From an uncultured Lentisphaeria bacterium (lineage in GTDB: Bacteria; Verrucomicrobiota; Lentisphaeria; Victivallales; Victivallaceae): a stretch of 5,268 nucleotides of DNA. The position numbers and the translations under genes are program-made. The notes beneath the pieces are model-generated. The model saw only the letters and a program-made list of their open reading frames with translations, was not told where the DNA came from and searched no databases. This document shows, piece by piece, positions 1 through 5,230 of this stretch (position 1 is its first letter; each line of letters begins with the position of its first letter). The DNA lies in contig CASFXO010000400.1 of NCBI GenBank assembly GCA_949298665.1, forward strand, positions 1 through 5,268. The letters run 5' to 3'.

Positions 1-386
1 GGCAGTTCCGGATTCAGATAGTCGCGCCAGCGCAGCGACAGGGAGTAGCCGGATTCCAGCGCCGCTTCCCGTGCACCGCAGCAGACATGGGCCATATAAC
101 CTTCATACTGGTTGTCTTCCACCGACAATACCAGCACTTCCCGTTCCGTGCCGTCGGCGGCGGCAATCCGCCGTTCCCGGATATAGGCTCCCGCGCCCGG
201 GCGCATTTCGATCAGTCCGCGGTCCCGGAGACGGCGGAACGCCTGATGCAGGGTATAATCCGTTTCGCCGAATTCCGCCGCCAGTTCGCGTAACGGCGGC
301 AACCGGTCTCCCGGATTGCAGCGTCCGGTGGCGATCCAGGTTTCCAGGCGGGTAATCACTGCTGCAATGCGTTCCGATGCGGCCAT
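1..386 (-). CDS. GntR-family transcriptional regulator with LacI-type sensor domain, N-terminal part (cut by window edge)
   Basis: The frame is open from ATG at 386 to the left edge, giving 128 residues of a longer protein. Residues 1-70 form a GntR-type winged helix: an amphipathic first helix, then PGDRLPPLRELAAEFG (25-40), then TLHQAFRRLRDRGLIEMRPGAGAYI (45-69), matching the family pattern of 'G.LPs.R.LA..f..s..tv..Al..L...Gli....g.G.yv'. From residue 83 the sequence EVLVLSVEDN...GYMAHVCCGAREAALESGY looks like the first strand and helix of a LacI-type periplasmic-binding-like domain, so the protein is probably a ligand-sensing repressor of about 350 residues. The start is supported by GGAG (392-395) five bases upstream and by a consensus promoter. 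It is transcribed away from the URO-D-like gene at 673. The ligand, perhaps a sugar, cannot be read from this fragment. Confidence 0.9.
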   Translation of the reverse strand, partial: MAASERIAAVITRLETWIATGRCNPGDRLPPLRELAAEFGETDYTLHQAFRRLRDRGLIEMRPGAGAYIRERRIAAADGTEREVLVLSVEDNQYEGYMAHVCCGAREAALESGYSLSLRWRDYLNPEL

Positions 387-403
387 GGGGGCTCCGAATA
401 GTT

Positions 404-430
404 ATTTGAAGTTGTTTGAAATTTTCAAAT
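404..430. promoter_or_regulatory. Probable operator: TTTGAA half-sites and a 15-bp palindrome at the regulator's start site
   Basis: Positions 415-429 read TTTGAAATTTTCAAA, a perfect inverted repeat about one central base. A third half-site, TTTGAA at 405-410, lies exactly 10 bases (one helical turn) from the one at 415-420. The palindrome sits one base downstream of the -10 box and covers the predicted transcription start, where a bound protein would block the promoter. GntR-type regulators bind short palindromes as dimers, so autorepression is the simplest reading. The regulator-operator pairing is inferred from position; no second copy of the palindrome is visible in the window. Confidence 0.6.
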
Positions 431-459
431 ATTATAGCAAAAACTTGTTCCGTTGTCAA
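431..459 (-). promoter_or_regulatory. Sigma-70-type promoter of the GntR regulator, perfect consensus
   Basis: Read on the minus strand, a -35 box TTGACA (454-459) is followed by a 17-base spacer and a -10 box TATAAT (431-436). The -10 box is preceded by TGC (437-439), an extended -10. All twelve core bases match consensus at the ideal spacing. The expected start of transcription is near position 424, giving a leader of about 38 bases before the ATG at 386. Such a strong promoter in front of a regulator gene usually needs repression, which fits the palindrome placed on the start site. Confidence 0.88.
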
Positions 460-470
460 GTGTCGTTCGG

Positions 471-506
471 AAAAAATAAAAAAAGCGCCACGCCTTTCAC
501 GGCGCT
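471..506 (-). terminator. Intrinsic terminator facing the minus strand, upstream of the GntR promoter
   Basis: On the minus strand the stem AGCGCC...GGCGCT (484-489 paired with 501-506, 11-base loop) runs straight into a tract of seven T, one A and six T (484 down to 471). This is a classic rho-independent terminator. In the plus direction no T-run follows the stem, so it works only on leftward transcripts. It ends 11 bases upstream of the -35 box of the regulator. Alternative pairings (491-494 with 501-504, or 489-493 with 510-514) exist. What it terminates is unclear, because no minus-strand gene is evident to its right. Confidence 0.7.
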
Positions 507-603
507 CATGCGTGAATTCGCCTCAGACAGAGGGGCGCGTGGTTTCTTACTGGACGGTTGGGGAAAGGGAGAGGGGATTTTCGGTGAATCGGGATTTTTC
601 GGG

Positions 604-632
604 TTGTAAAGTGTTGTTTCTGCCGTTACATT
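604..632 (+). promoter_or_regulatory. Weak candidate promoter for the URO-D-like gene
   Basis: TTGTAA (604-609), a 17-base spacer and TACATT (627-632) match consensus at four of six bases in each box. The predicted start, near 639, lies about 34 bases before the ATG at 673. Two similar direct repeats, GGGATTTTCGG (574-584) and GGGATTTTTCGG (591-602), sit immediately upstream of the -35 box and could be an activator site. The rest of the 387-672 gap holds only the regulator's control sites and the terminator. A promoter this far from consensus would probably need activation, which is inference. Confidence 0.35.
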
Positions 633-672
633 GAAAAGCGGAACCCCCGACTCCGCAGGAAAGGACTCCGGT

Positions 673-1797
673 ATGAGTTTTGCCACCACGCCGCCGGCGG
701 CGGCGGAAAAAATCCGCCGCACGTACCGCCGCATTCCCGGCAGCGGCTTCATTCAGCGTGATTTCGGACTCTGGATGTGCCTGGAGCAATGGGTGCGCGA
801 CGGGCTGCCGCCGGGGAAAAGCGAGGAGGAACTGTTTCATTACGAGCCTTCCGGAAAATGGAATCTGTCCGGATTGGGCTGGACCGAGGCCGCCTTTCTG
901 CCGGAGTTTCCGGAAATGGTCCTGCGGGACCTCGGAGAAACCGAAATCGTACAGGACAATGCCGGACGCGGCGTACTCTGTTTCAAGGGGCGCCGTCAGG
1001 GGTTCATGCCCGAATACGTTTCGCACCCGGTAACCGACATGCGCAGCTGGCAGGAGCAGGTCAAGCCCCGGCTCCAGCCGGACACGCCGGAGCGCGTCGC
1101 CCGGTGCCGGGCCGAGGGGACGGCGGCGCGCAAGGCCCGACGGCAGGGGTTGTTCATCTGCCAGCGGGTGATCGGCGGTTACATGTATCTGCGCAGCCTG
1201 ATCGGGCCGGAGGCGCTGCTTTACGCTTTTTACGACGCGCCGGAACTCATTCACGACTGCATGCGGACGTGGCTGGAACTGGCCGATGCGGTAACGGCGC
1301 GGCACCAGCAGTTCGTGCCGTTCGATGAAGTCTTTTTCGGCGAAGACATCTGCTACAATCACGGACCGCTGATTTCGCCGGACATGATGCGGGAATTTCT
1401 GTTTCCCCATTATCAGGAGCTCCTGAGCCGGATTCGCGACCGGCAGCCGGAACAGCGGGAACTCTACATCCAGCTCGACACCGACGGCCGCTGCGAAAGC
1501 GTCATGGACCTGTACATCGAGCAGGTCGGGTGTAACGTGTTTTCGCCGTTCGAAGTCGCCGCCGGTTCGGATGTCGTCGCCATCGGCAGAGCCTATCCGG
1601 ATCTGGTGCTCTCCGGCGGCTTCGACAAGCGCATTCTCGCCGCCGGACCGGCGGCGATCGACCGGGAGATGGATCGGATTTTTCCGGTGATGTTCGCCCG
1701 CGGCGGATACTGGCCGACCTGCGATCACGGAATTCCGGCGGAGGTGAACTGGCGCGATTATCTGCACTTCCGCAAGCGCTGTCTGGAATTCGCCTAG
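673..1797 (+). CDS. URO-D superfamily (uroporphyrinogen decarboxylase / methyltransferase-like) protein
   Basis: This 374-residue soluble protein fits the URO-D family by length and by C-terminal motifs: EDICYNHGPLISPDMMREF (224-242), a DTDG segment (269-272), SPFEVAAGSDV (291-301), LSGGFDKRILAAG (313-325) and GGYWPTCDHGIPAEV (344-358). These resemble the methyltransferase-like URO-D proteins that are abundant in anaerobes. The N-terminal RQAGRY-type substrate signature of true HemE is absent, so haem synthesis is unlikely. The His-x-Cys zinc pair of MtaA-type corrinoid methyltransferases is also not seen; the equivalent segment reads QLDTDGRCE, though C350 and H352 are present. A role in C1 transfer or aromatic/methoxy compound use is possible but unproven. 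ATG 673 was chosen because AGGAAAGGA (657-665) lies seven bases upstream; an in-frame TTG at 631 lacks a ribosome site. The gene is divergent from the GntR regulator, which may control it. Confidence 0.88.
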   Translation: MSFATTPPAAAEKIRRTYRRIPGSGFIQRDFGLWMCLEQWVRDGLPPGKSEEELFHYEPSGKWNLSGLGWTEAAFLPEFPEMVLRDLGETEIVQDNAGRGVLCFKGRRQGFMPEYVSHPVTDMRSWQEQVKPRLQPDTPERVARCRAEGTAARKARRQGLFICQRVIGGYMYLRSLIGPEALLYAFYDAPELIHDCMRTWLELADAVTARHQQFVPFDEVFFGEDICYNHGPLISPDMMREFLFPHYQELLSRIRDRQPEQRELYIQLDTDGRCESVMDLYIEQVGCNVFSPFEVAAGSDVVAIGRAYPDLVLSGGFDKRILAAGPAAIDREMDRIFPVMFARGGYWPTCDHGIPAEVNWRDYLHFRKRCLEFA

Positions 1798-1827
1798 AGG
1801 CGGCATCCAATAGCGGACAGGGATTTT

Positions 1828-1847
1828 TTCCGGAAGCACGGAATTTT
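1828..1847 (+). terminator. Weak possible terminator after the URO-D-like gene
   Basis: TTCCG (1828-1832) pairs with CGGAA (1839-1843) across a 6-base loop and is followed by TTTTCG. The stem is short and the T-run has only four bases, so this would be a weak terminator at best. A stronger 7-bp GC stem, CCGGACC/GGTCCGG (1870-1876 with 1882-1888), follows between the two convergent genes but has no T-run on either strand. The 160-base gap 1798-1957 shows no convincing gene. Confidence 0.25.
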
Positions 1848-1957
1848 CGTCGACGGTGAGTCCTTCCCGCCGGACCTCCCGGGTCCGGGAAATGTCACGA
1901 GGGTGCGGCAGGGGTAAGGAGATTCGGTTTCAATGGGATGAAATCCGGACACGCAGA

Positions 1958-2479
1958 TCATCGCTTTTCGGATTCGGGTACGGCATTTCCGGGGGCTTTC
2001 TCCACGACGTCGTCGCAAAATGAATGCCGGGAGGGGCGATCCGACTCGTCGGAAAACGGCTGAACGTCCCGCGCCTTCCGTCCGGTACGCACGATGCGGT
2101 ATCCCCCCGCCGCCAGCACCGCCAGCAGAAGCCCCTGCAACGCGAATGCCTCCGGCGTGCCCGACCGGATGGTGGCCGGAATCATGGCAAGCCAGTACAG
2201 CAGCAGGAGGGCTTCATGCGTGATCAGCAACCACCGCCGCGCCGTCCGGCTCCGCTGCCGGAGCGCCAGAAACACCCCGCAGCAGACCAGCCAGAGCAGG
2301 AGAAAGAATCCCCCGTACCCGAGCGCCGTCCGGCTGAAGATCAGGCCGTCCGGACCGCCGTAGAGGCAACTGATGCCCTGCGCAAAGGCGACGAGGCCGA
2401 TCACGAAAACAAGGGCGGAAACCAACAGGCGCAGCCCCTCGATCATGCGGCGCGGGAACGGACTGGATGACTCTGACAT
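1958..2479 (-). CDS. Four-helix integral membrane protein of unknown function
   Basis: I do not recognise this 173-residue protein. Hydrophobic stretches at about 15-36, 53-74, 84-103 and 113-130 predict four transmembrane helices. A basic cluster (RQRSRTARR, 74-82) follows the second helix, and a polar, charged tail runs from about 131 to 173. No catalytic or metal-binding motif is visible; cysteines at 38, 66, 67 and 155 are scattered. ATG 2479 is chosen because GGAGG (2485-2489) lies five bases upstream. An in-frame ATG at 2527 would add 16 residues but has no ribosome site and coincides with the predicted transcription start, so it would have to be leaderless. The gene converges on the URO-D-like gene and is divergent from the ADP-ribosylglycohydrolase operon, with its own promoter. 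The reading frame is supported by the patterned hydrophobicity, which chance ORFs in this GC-rich DNA lack. Confidence 0.75.
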   Translation of the reverse strand: MSESSSPFPRRMIEGLRLLVSALVFVIGLVAFAQGISCLYGGPDGLIFSRTALGYGGFFLLLWLVCCGVFLALRQRSRTARRWLLITHEALLLLYWLAMIPATIRSGTPEAFALQGLLLAVLAAGGYRIVRTGRKARDVQPFSDESDRPSRHSFCDDVVEKAPGNAVPESEKR

Positions 2480-2534
2480 GGCGGCCTCCACCGGGGGGAT
2501 CCCGGGTTGCGATGGGACTTCGGACATCGTCGAT

Positions 2535-2562
2535 ACTATAGCATGGGGCGAACGGGTGTCAA
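2535..2562 (-). promoter_or_regulatory. Promoter of the four-helix membrane protein
   Basis: On the minus strand TTGACA (2557-2562) is followed by a 16-base spacer and TATAGT (2535-2540), preceded by TGC (2541-2543), an extended -10. The predicted start is near 2528, giving a leader of about 48 bases to ATG 2479. The leader contains a small hairpin, CCGGG/CCCGG (2491-2495 with 2501-2505), ending just before the Shine-Dalgarno bases; whether it affects translation is unknown. Confidence 0.7.
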
Positions 2563-2612
2563 ATCATTGTTCCGGAACGCGGGCGAGGTATCGGGAATAT
2601 CCGGGGGCGGTG

Positions 2613-2635
2613 CCGGGAATCGCCGCCTTTCCCGG
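2613..2635. repeat. Inverted repeat upstream of the glycohydrolase promoter
   Basis: CCGGGAA (2613-2619) pairs with TTCCCGG (2629-2635) across a 9-base gap and ends ten bases before the -35 box. CGGGAAT also occurs at 2592-2598, 22 bases before the copy at 2614-2620. The position between two divergent promoters suits a regulator site, but such GC-rich repeats also arise by chance here. No T-run follows on either strand, so it is not a terminator. Confidence 0.3.
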
Positions 2636-2644
2636 AGAAAGGGA

Positions 2645-2672
2645 TTGCTTTTCCGTCATGCGGTGTTATACT
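2645..2672 (+). promoter_or_regulatory. Promoter of the ADP-ribosylglycohydrolase operon
   Basis: TTGCTT (2645-2650), a 16-base spacer and TATACT (2667-2672) form a good sigma-70-type promoter, with TGT (2664-2666) as an extended -10. The predicted start is near 2679, leaving a leader of about 35 bases. AGGAGG (2705-2710) lies four bases before the ATG at 2715. No second promoter is evident before the zinc-ribbon gene. Confidence 0.65.
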
Positions 2673-2714
2673 CTTGTTCAGTGTTGATGAGTCCGGGAAA
2701 CACCAGGAGGCACC

Positions 2715-4010
2715 ATGAGCGACCCCATTGCGACCTTTCATCGATTGGCGGAGCAGACGGAGTTATGGCTGCGGGACCGGCTTGACCGGCAGGCGCCCGG
2801 GGCGGAGAAGGAGGCGGCGGCGCTGCTTGCCGAGCTGGAGCGACGCCTGACCGTCCTGCGGACCATGCCGGACGACCCGGAGCGGTTGCGGCGGGAACCG
2901 GACGATCTCGCCGCCATCCGGGCCCTGCGTCCGGCGGCGGACCATGCGCCGCGCTCCCTGGATGACGCGCAGCTGAACTCCCGCATGGCCGGGGCGTTGA
3001 ACGGACGTTTCGCCGGCTGCACCCTCGGGGCGATCGTCGAAATGAACGCCGTGGCGGACATGGAGGCGCATGCCGCGTATGACCGGATGGCTTTCCCTCC
3101 AGAGGATTACTGGCTGACCGCGGCGTCGCCGTCGTGGCGGCTCCGGTATCTCTCCGGCGTGCCGGAGACCTACACCCGGAACCGGATGCACGGCGTGCCG
3201 GTGGATGACGACATCGCCTACACCCAGCTGGGACTGCTGATTCTGGAGGAATGCGGACGGGACTTCACCACCGCCGACGTCGGCCGGATGTGGCGGCAAT
3301 ACCTGCCGATGGCCTACACGGCGGAAGAGGTGACGTTGCGGCATCTCCGGGAAGGGCTGCCGCCGGAACTCGCCGGACACACGGACAATCCTTACCGGGA
3401 ATGGATCGGGGCGGATATCCGTTCCGATCCCTGGGGATACGCGGCGGCGGGCAATCCGGAACTTGCCGCGGACTGGGCTTACCGCGACGCGACCCTGAGC
3501 CACCGGTGGAACGGGGTGTACGGGGCGATGTATTTCGCCGCGGCGATTGCGGCCGCCTTCACGGTGGACCACCCGCGCGACGCGCTGGAAATCGCCCTCG
3601 GCGAAATTCCCGCCGAATGCGCCATGGCGGAGACGGTCCGCTGGGCGCTGGACCGGGGAAAGGGCATCCGCCATTACCGGGAGGCGCGCGCGGCGGTGGC
3701 GGAACATTTCGGGGAAATGAGCTGCGTTCATACGTTGAACAATGCCGCGCTGACGATTTTCGGACTGCTGATCGGCGGCCGGGATTTTACCCGGGTGATC
3801 GGAGAAACCGTGGCGATGGGCATGGACAACGACTGCACCGCCGCGACTGCCGGAAGCATCGCGGGGGCGGTGATCGGCATCGAAAACATTCCGGCGCAAT
3901 GGACGCGGAATTTCGATGACGTGGTCTACTCCTATCTGAACGGCGTGGAGCGCTTTTCGATTCAGGATCTGACGCATCGCTTCCTGCGCTTTGCCCGCGG
4001 GGAACGCTGA
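2715..4010 (+). CDS. ADP-ribosylglycohydrolase family protein (ARH/DraG fold)
   Basis: This 431-residue protein carries the family landmarks in order: GALNGRFAGCTLGAIVE (93-109); VDDDIAYTQLGLLILEECG (163-181), with metal-binding acids D164-D166; AYTAEEVTLRHL (200-211); NPYREWIGADIRSDPWGYAAAGNPELAADWAYRDATLSH (225-263); HTLNNAALTIFGLLIGG (339-355); and MDNDCTAATAGSIAGAVIG (370-388), the second metal site. The family removes ADP-ribose from proteins or small molecules using two Mg/Mn ions; its closest relatives, of the DDDxxYT...DTDC type, have no defined substrate that I know. The usual D-T-D is D371-N372-D373 here, keeping both acids. Residues 1-85 form a charged, largely helical extension before the catalytic domain. 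No signal peptide is seen, so it should be cytoplasmic. AGGAGG four bases upstream fixes the start. It is the first gene of an operon with the zinc-ribbon membrane protein. Confidence 0.92.
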   Translation: MSDPIATFHRLAEQTELWLRDRLDRQAPGAEKEAAALLAELERRLTVLRTMPDDPERLRREPDDLAAIRALRPAADHAPRSLDDAQLNSRMAGALNGRFAGCTLGAIVEMNAVADMEAHAAYDRMAFPPEDYWLTAASPSWRLRYLSGVPETYTRNRMHGVPVDDDIAYTQLGLLILEECGRDFTTADVGRMWRQYLPMAYTAEEVTLRHLREGLPPELAGHTDNPYREWIGADIRSDPWGYAAAGNPELAADWAYRDATLSHRWNGVYGAMYFAAAIAAAFTVDHPRDALEIALGEIPAECAMAETVRWALDRGKGIRHYREARAAVAEHFGEMSCVHTLNNAALTIFGLLIGGRDFTRVIGETVAMGMDNDCTAATAGSIAGAVIGIENIPAQWTRNFDDVVYSYLNGVERFSIQDLTHRFLRFARGER

Positions 4011-4028
4011 ATGGGAGGAAAAGCGGCA

Positions 4029-5174
4029 ATGTGGGAAATTTCGGAACTTCTGGAACGGATAGAAAGAGAGAAACGCGCCGCCGCCGTGCGTTCCATGATC
4101 TTTTCCCTGATCCTCGGCGGCGCCTGTATCCTGATCGGACTTTGCTGGTGGGAGCGTCTGGTTTCGCCGTGGCCCGTGGCGTGGCAGGTTTGGGCGGTTT
4201 TGTCGGCGGCGGCTCTGTTGCCGCTGCTGTCGGCAGAGGTTGACTGGCTCGGGCGATGGTGGTGGCTGCCGCGGTGTCCGGAGTGCGGCGCGCGGCTGCG
4301 TCATTTGCTGCCGGTTCTGCGGCGCTGTCCGGAATGTCGCCGGGTGATCATAGCCGACCGGCGGGCGTTCCTGCCGGGCTATGTGCCGCCCGTGTCCGAA
4401 TCGCGGAAGCCTTTTGTTGGCAATACGGTGGGAAGTTTTGTCGGCCAGTGGGTCGCCGCGTCGGTCGGGGTGCTTTTGCCGGCGCTGATCCTGTTCGGGA
4501 TCGTGCATCAGGTGGGGATGGCGAATCTGTCGCGTCTCACGGCCGCTTCGCTGGTATGGCTGGGGGGGCTCGTCATTTTTTATAACTGGTGCGGCAGGAG
4601 CGGGATGGAGAAACTGGAGGCGATGATGCGCTGGATCGACCGGAAATGCGATCGGTTCAATCGGAAAATCATTCCGAATTACCGGAACAGACTGCCCGAT
4701 CCCGCGCATCTGTGTCCGCATTGCCGCCGGGAGCCGGACCACGTGCTGGCGGCGGTTATCGGGCATTGCAGCTGCTGTGGCGGACCGATTCTGCAGGTGG
4801 CGGAAGATACGGATTCTCCGGCGATGATGGACGGGAGAAACATCCGCCGCTACCGGAAAATCCGGAGATATGCCTGGCTGATGCTGGCGGGGCTGCTCGG
4901 GTTGTGGCTGTTCTGGTCGCTGCGCCGGGACGGCCGGGAGTGGGTCATGGGATGTTGCGTGGTGCTGGCGGGGCTCCTGGTTGGCGGGGGATTGCGGCAA
5001 CTGCGCCGGGAGTGGCGATTGCGTTTTCGCTGTCCATTCTGCCGGTATCCGAACGATCCGGAGGGTATTCTGGGGCAGACGGGGCATTGCGCCGGATGTT
5101 TCCGCAAACTTGTGCGCGATGAGACTCCGGAAACGGAACGATCCGGTACGGAAAAACGAGCGGGAGGGGAATAA
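4029..5174 (+). CDS. Membrane protein with three zinc ribbons and about six transmembrane helices
   Basis: This 381-residue protein, which I cannot name, alternates membrane segments with CxxC pairs. Hydrophobic helices lie at about 22-41, 52-73, 140-162, 169-187, 281-298 and 305-322. Ribbons are C83/C86 with C100/C103, C229/C232 with C247/C250, and C335/C338 with C354/C357. Each pair of CxxC knuckles is 13-15 residues apart, as in structural zinc ribbons; ribbons two and three share a 'GHCxxC' end, suggesting repeat duplication. With an even helix count between them, all three ribbons should face the same side, probably the cytoplasm, given the many Arg/Lys around them. The N-terminus is a charged helix (1-21). 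ATG 4029 is preferred because GGGAGG (4013-4018) lies ten bases upstream; an in-frame ATG at 4011 directly abuts the glycohydrolase stop but has no good site of its own. The close spacing indicates co-transcription and perhaps translational coupling. Confidence 0.82.
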   Translation: MWEISELLERIEREKRAAAVRSMIFSLILGGACILIGLCWWERLVSPWPVAWQVWAVLSAAALLPLLSAEVDWLGRWWWLPRCPECGARLRHLLPVLRRCPECRRVIIADRRAFLPGYVPPVSESRKPFVGNTVGSFVGQWVAASVGVLLPALILFGIVHQVGMANLSRLTAASLVWLGGLVIFYNWCGRSGMEKLEAMMRWIDRKCDRFNRKIIPNYRNRLPDPAHLCPHCRREPDHVLAAVIGHCSCCGGPILQVAEDTDSPAMMDGRNIRRYRKIRRYAWLMLAGLLGLWLFWSLRRDGREWVMGCCVVLAGLLVGGGLRQLRREWRLRFRCPFCRYPNDPEGILGQTGHCAGCFRKLVRDETPETERSGTEKRAGGE

Positions 5175-5212
5175 AAACGGTATTCCGCCATTCGTTGTCG
5201 CGGAATACCGTT
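5173..5212 (-). terminator. Strong hairpin terminator for the right-edge gene, overlapping the zinc-ribbon gene stop
   Basis: AACGGTATTCCGC (5176-5188) pairs perfectly over 13 bp with GCGGAATACCGTT (5200-5212), leaving an 11-base loop. On the minus strand it runs into TTTTTATT, so it is an intrinsic terminator for leftward transcription. It lies 18 bases beyond the minus-strand TAA at 5231-5233. On the plus strand the same hairpin lacks a T-run but could still slow or protect the end of the operon mRNA. The A-run of the T-tract overlaps the stop codon at 5172-5174. Confidence 0.82.
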
Positions 5213-5230
5213 GGAAGCGGTGCGGAAAGG

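Noticed and set aside
631..672. Upstream TTG start adding 14 residues to the URO-D-like protein
   Set aside because: There is no Shine-Dalgarno sequence before 631, the added residues look unlike a protein start, and the candidate promoter's -10 box overlaps this codon.
547..1839. A 430-codon open frame on the minus strand opposite the URO-D-like gene
   Set aside because: It is an antisense shadow of a gene with clear URO-D motifs, and I saw no ribosome site or sensible protein features. It could have explained the orphan terminator, but its stop lies beyond the point where coding character would be expected and its translation looks like random GC-rich sequence.
1870..1888. GC-rich 7-bp stem between the convergent genes, considered as a terminator
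   Set aside because: Neither strand has a T-run after the stem, so intrinsic termination is not supported.
2480..2527. Longer start (ATG 2527) for the four-helix membrane protein
   Set aside because: No ribosome site precedes it and the predicted transcription start falls at about the same base; ATG 2479 has GGAGG at good spacing.
2763..5087. A 774-codon open frame on the minus strand across the glycohydrolase and zinc-ribbon genes
   Set aside because: Its translation is rich in Arg, Pro, His and Gln with no recognisable domain, and the plus strand carries clear family motifs and CxxC ribbons. In GC-rich DNA the frame opposite real genes often stays open.
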